Source: Gelidibacter pelagius (GTDB lineage Bacteria; Bacteroidota; Bacteroidia; Flavobacteriales; Flavobacteriaceae). From it: a stretch of DNA of 64,000 bases. The position numbers and the translations under genes are program-made. The notes below the pieces were generated by a model. That model worked only from the letters and a program-made list of their open reading frames with translations, was not told where the DNA came from and did no database searches. Of the stretch, positions 1-8,594 are shown in pieces; the stretch's first letter is position 1; each line of letters opens with the position of its first letter. The stretch lies in NCBI RefSeq assembly GCF_017581925.1, contig NZ_JAGEVG010000013.1:97433-161432 (forward strand), given 5' to 3'.

Positions 1-63
1 ACACCACAGCGTTTCATCATCGGGATGCGCTACAATTACCGCCTTATTTTTATTGGGTTCCAT
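1..63 (-). CDS. PIG-L/LmbE-family deacetylase, N-terminal 21 codons only
   Basis: Reading the minus strand from an ATG at 63 gives 21 codons running off the window edge, containing VIVAHPDDETLW. AHPDDE is the zinc-binding signature at the N-terminus of PIG-L/LmbE N-acetylglucosaminyl deacetylases, where the His and Asp residues hold the metal. It starts 23 bp after the stop of the cupin gene at 87-425, so the two are probably one operon. The substrate cannot be inferred from this fragment; members act on GlcNAc-PI, mycothiol precursors, bacillithiol precursors and other sugar amides. Confidence 0.8.
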   Translation of the reverse strand, partial: MEPNKNKAVIVAHPDDETLWC

Positions 64-86
64 ACGTTTCAATTTTCTGGATCAGG

Positions 87-425
87 TTATTCATAACCAC
101 TTTTGATAATGGTCGATATCATCTTGAAACGTTCATTGGCTTTAATGGTGTTTTTGGAATGTGCCGGAATAATAATAGACTCACCCGAAATAAGACTAAA
201 TAAGTTGTCATCAATCTGAACTTCGGCTTGACCTTCTATGATTTGAATAAAGTGATCAAACCGCGATAGCTTTTCGGTGATTTGTTCTCCACGGTCAATA
301 AATACGGCACTCACATTGCCGGTTGGTCTTTTTAGAATGGTTTTCATAACTATTCCGTTTGGAACATAGTGATCCAAGTCTACAACAGTGAAAATTTTCG
401 ATTTCTCAAAATCAGCAGTATCCAT
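87..425 (-). CDS. Small single-domain cupin protein
   Basis: This 112-residue protein has a beta-rich cupin core: DHFIQIIEGQAEVQIDD (motif 1 region) followed by GESIIIPAHSKNTIKA (motif 2 region). The second half of motif 1 lacks the usual HxH pair. Single-domain cupins of this size act as sugar-phosphate isomerase relatives, metal-dependent oxygenases or ligand sensors; nothing here decides between them. It lies just upstream of the LmbE-type gene on the same strand. A mannose-6-phosphate isomerase of the other (class I) type lies 1.3 kb away, and the AraC regulator next door may control it, but both links are inference. Confidence 0.7.
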   Translation of the reverse strand: MDTADFEKSKIFTVVDLDHYVPNGIVMKTILKRPTGNVSAVFIDRGEQITEKLSRFDHFIQIIEGQAEVQIDDNLFSLISGESIIIPAHSKNTIKANERFKMISTIIKSGYE

Positions 426-660
426 CTTAGGTGAATTGAATGATAAATGTTTGAATTAGTGATGGTTCTCTATCCTGAAAACAGCCAATTAAAATTCGTT
501 AATTTTTACAGATGAGGTGTTATATCGGACTATGGAAGAGTTGTAAGATTCCCACATTTATAAGGAAGGATATCGAAATAAGTATTTAAGTGAAAGACAG
601 ACTTTAAGATGTTTTTGTGTGATGGAATTAAGAAAACAATGAACATTACTGTTCTATCAA

Positions 661-1221
661 TTAAAGATCCTCTAAGTTTTTGAGTTTTTTATTCTTAAGC
701 GATTTAAAATAGGAGGGCGCAAGACCTGTAACTTTTTTAAACTGATTGGAGAGATGTGCTACACTGCTATAATGCAATTGATAAGATATTTCGGTCAAAT
801 TCAAGTCTTCATAGAGCAATAATTCTTTGACCCGTTCAATTTTGTGATTGATGATATACTGTTGGATGGTGATTCCCTTAACTTCAGAAAACGTATTGGC
901 CAAATAGGTGTAATCATAGCCTAATTTTTCACTGATATAATCAGAGTAATTCACCTTTGGCATATCCTTCGAATAATGGATCATTTCGATAATTATTGCC
1001 TTGATTTTTTCAATCAGAATATTTCGTTTATCGTCAAGAAGTTCAAGTCCATATCTTTTCAGGTTTTTCGCGAGTTCATTTCTCTTGGAATTGGTAAGGT
1101 TCTCCTTGATTTCAATGGTTCCAAGATCTACTCTTAAACAATGCATTCCAATTTTTTCGAGTTCTTGTTGGACGACCATTTTGCAACGTAAACTCACCAT
1201 GTATTTGACGTATAAGAACAT
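661..1221 (-). CDS. AraC-family regulator with HMA-like N-terminus
   Basis: The protein has 186 residues. The C-terminal half is a two-helix-turn-helix AraC domain: DYISEKLGYDYTYLANTFSE (first HTH) and LNLTEISYQLHYSSVAHLSN (second HTH, with FKKVTGLAPSYFK at the end). The first 70 residues resemble the heavy-metal-associated-like fold found in a family of short flavobacterial AraC proteins that begin with a pattern such as MxLYIKxMVCxRC. Here the first Cys of that pair is Ser (MVSLRCKMVV), so metal binding is doubtful. The match of this N-terminus to the family supports the ATG at 1221 over the internal ATG at 1200. Target genes are unknown; the cupin operon downstream is the nearest candidate. 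Confidence 0.8.
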   Translation of the reverse strand: MFLYVKYMVSLRCKMVVQQELEKIGMHCLRVDLGTIEIKENLTNSKRNELAKNLKRYGLELLDDKRNILIEKIKAIIIEMIHYSKDMPKVNYSDYISEKLGYDYTYLANTFSEVKGITIQQYIINHKIERVKELLLYEDLNLTEISYQLHYSSVAHLSNQFKKVTGLAPSYFKSLKNKKLKNLEDL

Positions 1222-1728
1222 GAATGTCTTTCTTTTATATAATTGTTTCCTTGTTAATCAATGAGCCAATCAATGGGATTGAAAATTTTAGTTTTAGTCA
1301 ATAAAGTTCAAAACTGTTCAATTAAGACTCTAATAACAAGTGACTTAAGGGTTAAATCTAAAGCAAAATCAGTATTTATTACAATAAAATTACAAAATTA
1401 ATATACAACTTAATGGCTTTATCGGATTAAGTGTTAACACTGTTCCCACACAATTGACATGACCAGCAACACTTCAAATAGTCTTGACTATTGAACTTAT
1501 TGAATCTGTGAAATATGTAATGATTCATAACATTTATGTAGCATAAAAGTGATGATTCAGTCGCATCTTTATACTACCGATAGCGACATCCAAAACCTAA
1601 CTACGAAGTCCGTTGGATTTTAATGTTCAAATAGTTCCCTGATTCTACCAATCCGCTGGTCTCTCGAATAAATGATGAAGAAACATACTTGAAACCTTTC
1701 GGTACACTAATTTTTAAAATATCATATT
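1222..1728. other. Intergenic region, 507 bp
   Basis: AT-rich DNA between two divergent transcription units (AraC on minus, mannose operon on plus). I see no ORF with family resemblance, no strong terminator and no clear promoter box. It must contain the promoters of both units. Confidence 0.5.
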
Positions 1729-2727
1729 ATGAACGATAAACTCTATCCATTAAAATTTGAACCAATCTACCAATACCGATTATGGGGTGGGAGACGATTG
1801 GCCCATTTACTGTCAAAGCCACTTCCTAAAGATGAACCTGTGGGTGAAGCGTGCCTATTAAGTGATCGAAAAGATCATGCGAGCAAAGTTGTAGATGGAC
1901 CGTTAAAAGGAAAAACCATTACGGAATTGATGCAAAAATGCCCTGTAGAACTAATGGGCGAAAATAATGCTCATTTCAAGCGTTTTCCACTCTTGTTGAA
2001 ATTTCTGGATTGTCATGAAGTCTTGTCGGTGCAGGTGCATCCTTCCGATGACCAAACGGCCTATATTCCTGAGGGCGATACCGGAAAAACGGAAGCTTGG
2101 GTCGTTTTGGAAACAGCAGACGATAGCATTATTTACTCAGGTTTGAAAAAAGGAACCACCAAAGAAGATCTGTTGCAATCTATTGAAACGAACTCAGTTT
2201 CTGAGAAACTGCACAGATTCATCCCTAAAATTGATGATGCCGTTTTTATTCATTCGGGAACTGTACACACCTTGGGTGGTGCCGTAGTTTTTGAAGTACA
2301 GGAAAACAGCGATGTGACATTCCGACTTTACGATTGGGATAGAAAAGATCCCAAAACAGGAAAACCACGGGAACTTCAGGTAGAGAAAGCGATGGCTTGT
2401 ATTGATTATAACCAGGTAGAAATTGGTCCAATTATTCCTGTGAAAAGCACAGAGGTTAAAAACGCAGAGCTGCTTTTTGACAATGAACACTTTAAATTAT
2501 GGCGCATTGAGAGTGATACACAAGTTGATGTTGGTTTTAAAGATGAGCCCGTTATTTTGGTCTGTATCAACGGCAAAGGAACAATGCGCTATGAAAATAA
2601 AGACTATTCAATTTCAAAAGGAGAAGTGATGTTGTTGCCAGCTATTGTGGGGCAACTTGAGCTTCATCCCAATTCGGAGATCACGGTACTACAAATAGCC
2701 ATTCCCCAAAAGAACGATAAGTCATGA
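1729..2727 (+). CDS. manA: Mannose-6-phosphate isomerase, class I
   Basis: The protein interconverts mannose-6-phosphate and fructose-6-phosphate in the cytosol. It has 332 residues, the size of the short bacterial type I enzymes. Zinc ligands are visible in LSVQVHPSDDQ (Gln102, His104), in GKTEAWVV (Glu122) and in HSGTVHTLGG (His180), followed by the conserved VFEVQENSDVTFRLYDW. The C-terminal jelly-roll carries GKGTMRYENKDYSISKGE. Its stop overlaps the start of the HAD gene in an ATGA, so the two are translationally coupled. With the following two genes it forms a route from mannosyl phosphate to glycolysis and the pentose phosphate pathway. Confidence 0.93.
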   Translation: MNDKLYPLKFEPIYQYRLWGGRRLAHLLSKPLPKDEPVGEACLLSDRKDHASKVVDGPLKGKTITELMQKCPVELMGENNAHFKRFPLLLKFLDCHEVLSVQVHPSDDQTAYIPEGDTGKTEAWVVLETADDSIIYSGLKKGTTKEDLLQSIETNSVSEKLHRFIPKIDDAVFIHSGTVHTLGGAVVFEVQENSDVTFRLYDWDRKDPKTGKPRELQVEKAMACIDYNQVEIGPIIPVKSTEVKNAELLFDNEHFKLWRIESDTQVDVGFKDEPVILVCINGKGTMRYENKDYSISKGEVMLLPAIVGQLELHPNSEITVLQIAIPQKNDKS

Positions 2728-3503
2728 AAAACTTAATTATTTTTGATTTGGACGGTACATTGGCCAAAAGCAAATCGCCAATAGACCAAGAAATGTCCGA
2801 ACTTCTTAAGAGTTTGCTCCATGTTGCCCACGTAGCAATTATCTCTGGCGGCGACTGGCCGCAATTTGAGAAACAGGTATTGGACCATCTTCCCAAAAAC
2901 ACCTTGCTGAAGAAGTTGGCCATTTTACCTACTTGCGGCACCAAGTTTTACCAATACAAAGAGGATTGGAAAAAACTCTATGCTGAAAACTTCACTGATC
3001 AGGAAAGAAAGCACATCTTGGACAGCTTACATACAGCGCTCGAAGCCTCCGATTTAGACATAAATAAAACCTGGGGAGCACAAATCGAAGATCGCGGCAG
3101 TCAAATTACTTTTTCAGCACTCGGTCAACAAGCCCCGCTCGAAGAAAAGAAAGGCTGGGATCCTGATTTTAAAAAACGTAAAAAGGTAGTTAATCTTCTT
3201 AAAAAACCTTTAAAAGGATTTTCCATTGGCATGGGAGGAACGACTTCCATAGATATTGTAAAACCCGGAATTGATAAGGCTTATGGAATACATAAACTCG
3301 AGGAAATATTGGGTTTTGGAATTCCTGAAATGCTATTTATTGGAGATGCTCTATTTGAGGGAGGCAATGATTATCCAGCACGAAAAACCGGTGTGGATTG
3401 CATCCAAGTGAGAGATGCTGAAGAAACCAAAAGCATCATCCAGACCATTATCATGTGCACAAAAGATCCAAAAAAAAAAGTAAATAGTTATGATGCCATT
3501 TAA
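2724..3503 (+). CDS. HAD-IIB phosphatase/phosphomannomutase-like protein
   Basis: The protein has 259 residues. It begins with the HAD nucleophile motif FDLDGTLAKSKSPI (Asp8 and Asp10), has a ISGGD motif II, a cap domain, and ends with GDALFEGGNDYPA (metal-binding motif IV). The layout and length match the eukaryotic-type phosphomannomutases (HAD subclass IIB), which convert mannose-1-phosphate to mannose-6-phosphate. IGMGGTTSIDIVKPGIDKA resembles the sugar-phosphate-binding section of that family. It overlaps manA by 4 bp and the GH130 gene by 14 bp. The mutase role is strongly suggested by its place between a mannoside phosphorylase and ManA, but a plain sugar phosphatase is possible. Confidence 0.8.
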   Translation: MKNLIIFDLDGTLAKSKSPIDQEMSELLKSLLHVAHVAIISGGDWPQFEKQVLDHLPKNTLLKKLAILPTCGTKFYQYKEDWKKLYAENFTDQERKHILDSLHTALEASDLDINKTWGAQIEDRGSQITFSALGQQAPLEEKKGWDPDFKKRKKVVNLLKKPLKGFSIGMGGTTSIDIVKPGIDKAYGIHKLEEILGFGIPEMLFIGDALFEGGNDYPARKTGVDCIQVRDAEETKSIIQTIIMCTKDPKKKVNSYDAI

Positions 3504-4575
3504 ATTACACCGAATTTGTACGCTAATGGAACCCGAGAAGGGAAACGCACTTGAAGTAGAAGGTGTGCTTAATCCCGCCGTAACCCGTGGACCGGATGGC
3601 GAACTTTATATCTTTCCGCGTTTGGTGGCCAAGAATAACTATTCGAGAATTGGGATTGCCAAAGTGAATTTTAATGATGATGGAGATCCGGTAGGTGTAG
3701 AGCGTCTGGGTATTGCATTAGAGCCCGAAATGGATTATGAAAAGCGTCCGAATGGCGGTGGCGGCTGTGAAGACCCAAGAATTGCCTATGTAGAATGCGT
3801 TGAACATTATATCATGACCTATACGGCGTATGGACCAAAAGGACCGCGTATTGCCATGGCCAGATCAAAAGATCTTTTTACATGGGAACGTTTGGGACTC
3901 GTATGTTTTACGCCTTATGAGGATGTTGATTTTAACGGCATTGATAATAAGGATGCGAGCTTTTTTTCAACTGATCTCCCGAGTCCGCATCAGCACATGT
4001 CTTTGGCCATGTTGAATCGCCCCCTTTTTCCTAATACGCGACCAGAGGAAATTGTACAAAACGATGATATCCACAAAAGTGATCAACCCCGAGAAAGTAT
4101 TTGGATTTCCTATTTCAACCTGAAAAAAGGAAAGGATACTTCATTGGAAAATGCAAGATTCACCTCGCATCATTGTTTGGCGCATCCCGAATACCCTTGG
4201 GAAAATCTAAAAATAGGCGCTGGTGCTCCGCCCATTTTGACAAAACATGGGTGGTTACTTGTATATCATGGAGTCCAAAAACATGAAGATTGCACTAAAG
4301 ATCAGCCCGCATTTTATTACTCTGCGGGTGCCATGATTCTCTCTGAAAATAAACCTCAAAAAATACGCTACCGATCACCAGAACCGATTTTGATTCCCGA
4401 TCTGCCTGACGAAAGAATTGGAACTGTTGGCAATGTGGTATTTCCGACCGGAACCGATTGTCGAGATGATATTGGCCAACCCAATCGCATTGATGTGTAC
4501 TACGGAATGGCCGATAATAGAATAGGCGTCGCCAAAATGTTTATTCCAGATGATTTACCGACAACAAGGAAATAA
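3490..4575 (+). CDS. GH130 beta-mannoside phosphorylase-like protein
   Basis: The protein has 361 residues with the five-bladed beta-propeller pattern of GH130. The catalytic-acid motif is GGGGCEDPRIAY, with Asp95 as the likely proton donor. GAGAPPILTKHGWLLVYHGV and YSAGAMIL are also typical of the family. GH130 enzymes cleave beta-mannosides with phosphate to release alpha-mannose-1-phosphate. It has no signal peptide, so it acts in the cytosol. The frame overlaps the preceding HAD gene. The paired genes predict that mannose-1-phosphate is passed to the HAD protein and then to ManA. Whether it uses Man-GlcNAc, Man-Glc or mannan is not visible. Confidence 0.88.
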   Translation: MMPFKLHRICTLMEPEKGNALEVEGVLNPAVTRGPDGELYIFPRLVAKNNYSRIGIAKVNFNDDGDPVGVERLGIALEPEMDYEKRPNGGGGCEDPRIAYVECVEHYIMTYTAYGPKGPRIAMARSKDLFTWERLGLVCFTPYEDVDFNGIDNKDASFFSTDLPSPHQHMSLAMLNRPLFPNTRPEEIVQNDDIHKSDQPRESIWISYFNLKKGKDTSLENARFTSHHCLAHPEYPWENLKIGAGAPPILTKHGWLLVYHGVQKHEDCTKDQPAFYYSAGAMILSENKPQKIRYRSPEPILIPDLPDERIGTVGNVVFPTGTDCRDDIGQPNRIDVYYGMADNRIGVAKMFIPDDLPTTRK

Positions 4576-4596
4576 TAAAACTAAAATTGACTTCAT

Positions 4597-6249
4597 CTAT
4601 TTTCGCCAATGCTTATAGGCATTGATCAATCCATTGGTGGACCCATCATGTGATTCGATGTTTTTATCATTGTTCAATTCTGGCAATACTTTTTTAGCCA
4701 ATTGTTTCCCAAGTTCCACACCCCATTGATCAAAGCTGAAAATATTCCAGATGACGCCCTGTACAAATATTTTATGTTCATAAAGTGTGATGAGCGCACC
4801 TAAAGAAAACGGTGTGATCTCTTTGAGTAAGAAGGAATTGGTAGGTTTATTTCCCTTAAAAACTTTGAAGGGAATCAGTTTTTTCTTTTGAGCCTCATCC
4901 ATGTTGTCGTCTTTCAGTTCAGCGGCTACTGTTTCGTCATTTTTCCCATTCATTAGCGCTTCGGTCTGAGCGAAAAAATTAGAAACCAATATAGGATGGT
5001 GTTTTCCAATTGGATTGTGGCTAATGGCAGGCGCAATAAAATCACAAGGAATGATATGCGTGCCCTGATGAATCAATTGGTAAAAGGCGTGCTGGCCATT
5101 GGTTCCTGGTTCGCCCCAAACCACAGGGCCAGTGCTATAGGTGACATCGTTTCCGTTTCGGTCCGTATGCTTGCCATTACTTTCCATATTCCCCTGTTGG
5201 AAATAGGCTGGAAAACGGTGCATGTATTGATCGTAAGGCAAAATGGCTTCCGTTTCAGAGCCAAAGAAATTGGTGTACCATATTCCAATAAGTGCCATGA
5301 TCACGGGAATATTTTCTTTAAAATCAGCCGTTCTAAAATGATGATCGGTGGATTCGGCTCCTTTGAGCAATTTTTCAAAATTGTCATAACCGATGGTGAG
5401 CGCAATCGAAAGTCCGATACTGCTCCAAAGACTGTAACGTCCGCCTACCCAATCCCAAAACACGAACATGTTTTCGGGAGCAATTCCAAAAGCTTTGACG
5501 CCTTTTTCATTTGTAGACAATGCCACAAAATGCTTGGCCACTAATTTTTCATCCTTGGCAGATTTCAAAAACCAATCCCGCGCCGTGTGCGCGTTGGTCA
5601 TGGTTTCTTGGGTCGTAAATGTTTTAGAAGCTATGGTGAAAAGCGTTTCTTCGGGATTCAAATCTTTCAGCGTTTCCACAATTTGAGTGCCATCAACATT
5701 TGAAACGAAATGCGCTTTGATGCCTGCTATCCAATAAGGTTTCAGTGCCTCTGTGACCATAACCGGACCCAGATCACTTCCTCCAATGCCAATGTTGACA
5801 ATGTTCTTGATTTTTTTACCGCTATAACCTTTCCATTCGCCACTGTGGATTTTCTTGCAAAACGCTTTCATTTTCTCCCGGGTCTCTCTAATTTCTGGCA
5901 TAATGTCTTCGCCATCAATCGTCATCGGTTGGTCCGAAAAGCTTCTTAACGCGGTGTGCATGACCGCCCGATCTTCAGTTTGGTTGATTTTTTCGCCGGC
6001 AAACATGGCTTCCCGTGCTTCTTTTACCTTGCAATCTTCTGTTAATTGTAATAGCTTTTCAAGCGTTTTTTCGCTGATGATGTTCTTGGAATAGTCAAAA
6101 AGAATGTCGCCAAAATAGAGGGACATTTTTTCAAATCGTTTTGGATTTTGTTTGAAAAGGTCTTTCATTTGGACCTTATTCATTTCTTTTTGGTGTGCAA
6201 CCAATGCTTTCCAAGCGGTAGTTTTGGTGGGATTTATTTTTGGAAACAT
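4597..6249 (-). CDS. pgi: Glucose-6-phosphate isomerase
   Basis: The 550-residue protein interconverts glucose-6-phosphate and fructose-6-phosphate. Family landmarks are present: [10 protein letters not shown] (phosphate loop), [16 protein letters not shown], the active-site region [20 protein letters not shown], and the C-terminal signature [16 protein letters not shown]. The length is that of the full-size E. coli-like enzyme. It is the last gene of the minus-strand sugar phosphate cluster, 76 bp after pgl with a strong palindrome in the gap. It ends 21 bp from the convergent GH130 gene. It links ManA's product to the substrate of zwf. Confidence 0.97.
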   Translation of the reverse strand: MFPKINPTKTTAWKALVAHQKEMNKVQMKDLFKQNPKRFEKMSLYFGDILFDYSKNIISEKTLEKLLQLTEDCKVKEAREAMFAGEKINQTEDRAVMHTALRSFSDQPMTIDGEDIMPEIRETREKMKAFCKKIHSGEWKGYSGKKIKNIVNIGIGGSDLGPVMVTEALKPYWIAGIKAHFVSNVDGTQIVETLKDLNPEETLFTIASKTFTTQETMTNAHTARDWFLKSAKDEKLVAKHFVALSTNEKGVKAFGIAPENMFVFWDWVGGRYSLWSSIGLSIALTIGYDNFEKLLKGAESTDHHFRTADFKENIPVIMALIGIWYTNFFGSETEAILPYDQYMHRFPAYFQQGNMESNGKHTDRNGNDVTYSTGPVVWGEPGTNGQHAFYQLIHQGTHIIPCDFIAPAISHNPIGKHHPILVSNFFAQTEALMNGKNDETVAAELKDDNMDEAQKKKLIPFKVFKGNKPTNSFLLKEITPFSLGALITLYEHKIFVQGVIWNIFSFDQWGVELGKQLAKKVLPELNNDKNIESHDGSTNGLINAYKHWRK

Positions 6250-6289
6250 AATCTGATGTTTTAAATAAGTACTGATTCGTTTTATAGCT

Positions 6290-6324
6290 CAGACCTAACA
6301 GGTTTCCAAAACCTGTTAGGTCTG
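6290..6324. repeat. Perfect 16-bp inverted repeat with 3-nt loop, REP-like
   Basis: Arms at 6290-6305 and 6309-6324 are perfect reverse complements (CAGACCTAACAGGTTT and AAACCTGTTAGGTCTG) around a 3-nt loop. It abuts the stop codon of pgl, in the gap before pgi. It could attenuate transcription or protect the pgl 3' end. From general knowledge, palindromes containing AACAGGTTT/AAACCTGTT recur between genes in many flavobacteria, so it may be one copy of a dispersed REP-like family. Only one clear copy is seen here. Confidence 0.8.
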
Positions 6325-6325
6325 T

Positions 6326-7048
6326 TTACAACCGTGAAGCTGCTTCCGTATCCAAATACCAAACGACTTTATTGTCATCTGAATTGATCAAACGCGCTGG
6401 AAACTGACTTGCCGAACCCTTTTTATCTTCCAGAATCTGAAATACAGCCTCTGATTTATCTTTTCCAAAAACCAAAAAGGCAATATGTTTTGCTTGATTG
6501 ATAAGCGGTGCGGTCATCGTAATCCGATACATATTGACTTCTTTTACAAAAACCGATTTAATAGTGGCCTCGGTTGCGTCCAATACATCCGTGTGTGGAA
6601 ATAGTGATGCGGTGTGCGCATTATCGCCAATTCCTAAAAGCAGAAAATCGAATTCTACGGGTGGTTTTTGAAAATGTGCCGCTATGGATTCTGCATACTT
6701 TTTAGCGGCCTGTTCAGGGGATCCTGTAGTATCCACTTTGAAAATATGGGATTTCGGAATTTTTAAAGGGTCAAACAGAGCCTTTTTTGCCATGAGCGAA
6801 TTTCTTTGGGAATCCCCTTGTGGAACAAAGCGTTCATCACCAAAGAAAAAATAGGTTTTCTCCCAATCGATTTGCTTTTTAAAGGGGTCTGAGGCTAATA
6901 ACTTATACAGTTTTCGAGGCGAACTTCCTCCTGACAACACAAAGTTAAATTGTCCACGGGCAGAAATAGCTTCGATAGCAGCATCGCAAACGGCCTGTGC
7001 TAAGGCCTTTATTAAATCATTATCGTTGTCGTAAATTTTGATATTCAT
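6326..7048 (-). CDS. pgl: 6-phosphogluconolactonase
   Basis: The 240-residue protein (DevB/SOL type) hydrolyses 6-phosphogluconolactone. Motifs include VLSGGSSPRKLYKLLAS near residue 40, YFFFGDERFVPQGDSQRNS and DFLLLGIGDNAHTASLFPHT. It lies 2 bp downstream of the zwf stop codon, so the first two steps of the oxidative pentose phosphate branch are made from the same message. The palindrome at 6290-6324 follows directly. Confidence 0.95.
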   Translation of the reverse strand: MNIKIYDNDNDLIKALAQAVCDAAIEAISARGQFNFVLSGGSSPRKLYKLLASDPFKKQIDWEKTYFFFGDERFVPQGDSQRNSLMAKKALFDPLKIPKSHIFKVDTTGSPEQAAKKYAESIAAHFQKPPVEFDFLLLGIGDNAHTASLFPHTDVLDATEATIKSVFVKEVNMYRITMTAPLINQAKHIAFLVFGKDKSEAVFQILEDKKGSASQFPARLINSDDNKVVWYLDTEAASRL

Positions 7049-7050
7049 AA

Positions 7051-8574
7051 TTAGTCTTTTTTATTTTTCTCTGGAAGGTTAAACCAATGGTAGCCATCTT
7101 TTGCAATCAGGGCTTCGGCATTTTCGGGCCCCCATGAATCTGCGGAATAGTTAGGGAAACTCGAATCGGTGTTCTTCTCCCAATAATTGAGGATGGGCAT
7201 AATGAGTTCCCAAGCAGCTTCTACTTGATCGGCACGCATAAACAGGGTTTGATCCCCAGTAATGGCATCGAGTAGGAGAGTCTCATAAGCTTCTGGCGAA
7301 TCAGATGTCTTACTTCCAGAATAATCAAAAGCAATATCCACCGTATTTAAAGTCATTTCAAGACCTGGTTTTTTGTTTTGCAACTGGAAACGAATGGACA
7401 TATCGGGTTGGATACTGATGACCAAACGGTTTTGTTTGGGTACCCCAGAGGTTTCAGAAACAAAGATATTATGTGGGATTTCCTTAAATTGGATGGTAAT
7501 GATGGATGATTTTTTAAAGAGACGTTTGCCTGTTCGCAAATAAAAAGGAACGCCTTGCCAGCGCCAGTTATCGACATAAAGTTTTAGAGCGGCATAGGTA
7601 TCGGTATTGGATTTTGGATCTACATTTTTCTCCTGTCGATAACCCAGTACCTCTTTTCCTTCTATCCATCCCGAACTGTATTGTCCGCGGGCTGAGATAG
7701 ATTCAATTTTTCCTGGTTCAATTTTTCGCATTGCCTTAAGCACATCCACTTTTCGATCGCGCACTTCATCGGCATCAAAATTTATAGGTGGTTCCATGGC
7801 TATAATACAAAGCAATTGCATCAGGTGGTTTTGGATCATATCCCGCAACACACCGGCACGGTCAAAATAATTACCGCGACTGCCCACGCCGAGCTGTTCT
7901 GTGACCGAAATTTGAACGTGTTCCACATGATTTCGATTCCAAAGGGGTTCCATAATGGAATTTGCAAAACGAAAGGCCATGATATTTTGGACGACTTCCT
8001 TGCCCAAATAATGATCGATACGGTAAATCTGAGTCTCATCAAAAATACCGAGCAATCTTTTGTTCAGATCTTTCGCCGATTCAAGATTGTTTCCAAAGGG
8101 TTTTTCTATGATAATACGCGTTGTTTCAGGATCATTTTCGAGTTTGCTTTTGGCAATATTCTCAGCAATAGTACAGAAAAAATGAGGTGCCACTGCACAG
8201 TAGTAAATTATGGAAGGTGTCTGTTCCCATTCTTTTTTATATTTTTCAATAATGGTTCCGAATGGTTTGAAGGTTGAATGATCGTTGAGATCGGCAGTCA
8301 AAAAACTAATATGCGTTGAAAATTTATCCCAATCTTCTTTATTGGCTTTGCCGTTTCGTGAAAATTGATTCACGGCCGATAAGAGTTCGCTTTTATAGGA
8401 GTCGTCGCTCAATTTGGTTGACGAACTACCTACGATCGCAAAATTTTCGGGCAACCAACCATCAAGAAAAAGATTGTATAATGCGGGCATTATTTTCCGT
8501 TTGGTCAGGTCTCCCGTACCACCAAAAATGATGAAAATTGTAGAATCTGCCTTCTTATTTGCTGTCTTTGCCAT
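7051..8574 (-). CDS. zwf: Glucose-6-phosphate 1-dehydrogenase
   Basis: The 507-residue enzyme oxidises glucose-6-phosphate to the lactone with reduction of NADP+. It has the N-terminal dinucleotide loop IIFGGTGDLTKRKIMPALYN, the active-site motif YRIDHYLGKEVVQN, and the C-terminal domain ending in WGPENAEALIAKDGYHW. The length is standard. It lies 20 bp downstream of gnd and 2 bp upstream of pgl. It is the NADPH-generating entry point of the cluster. Confidence 0.97.
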   Translation of the reverse strand: MAKTANKKADSTIFIIFGGTGDLTKRKIMPALYNLFLDGWLPENFAIVGSSSTKLSDDSYKSELLSAVNQFSRNGKANKEDWDKFSTHISFLTADLNDHSTFKPFGTIIEKYKKEWEQTPSIIYYCAVAPHFFCTIAENIAKSKLENDPETTRIIIEKPFGNNLESAKDLNKRLLGIFDETQIYRIDHYLGKEVVQNIMAFRFANSIMEPLWNRNHVEHVQISVTEQLGVGSRGNYFDRAGVLRDMIQNHLMQLLCIIAMEPPINFDADEVRDRKVDVLKAMRKIEPGKIESISARGQYSSGWIEGKEVLGYRQEKNVDPKSNTDTYAALKLYVDNWRWQGVPFYLRTGKRLFKKSSIITIQFKEIPHNIFVSETSGVPKQNRLVISIQPDMSIRFQLQNKKPGLEMTLNTVDIAFDYSGSKTSDSPEAYETLLLDAITGDQTLFMRADQVEAAWELIMPILNYWEKNTDSSFPNYSADSWGPENAEALIAKDGYHWFNLPEKNKKD

Positions 8575-8594
8575 GTTTTTTAATTTAAGATTTA

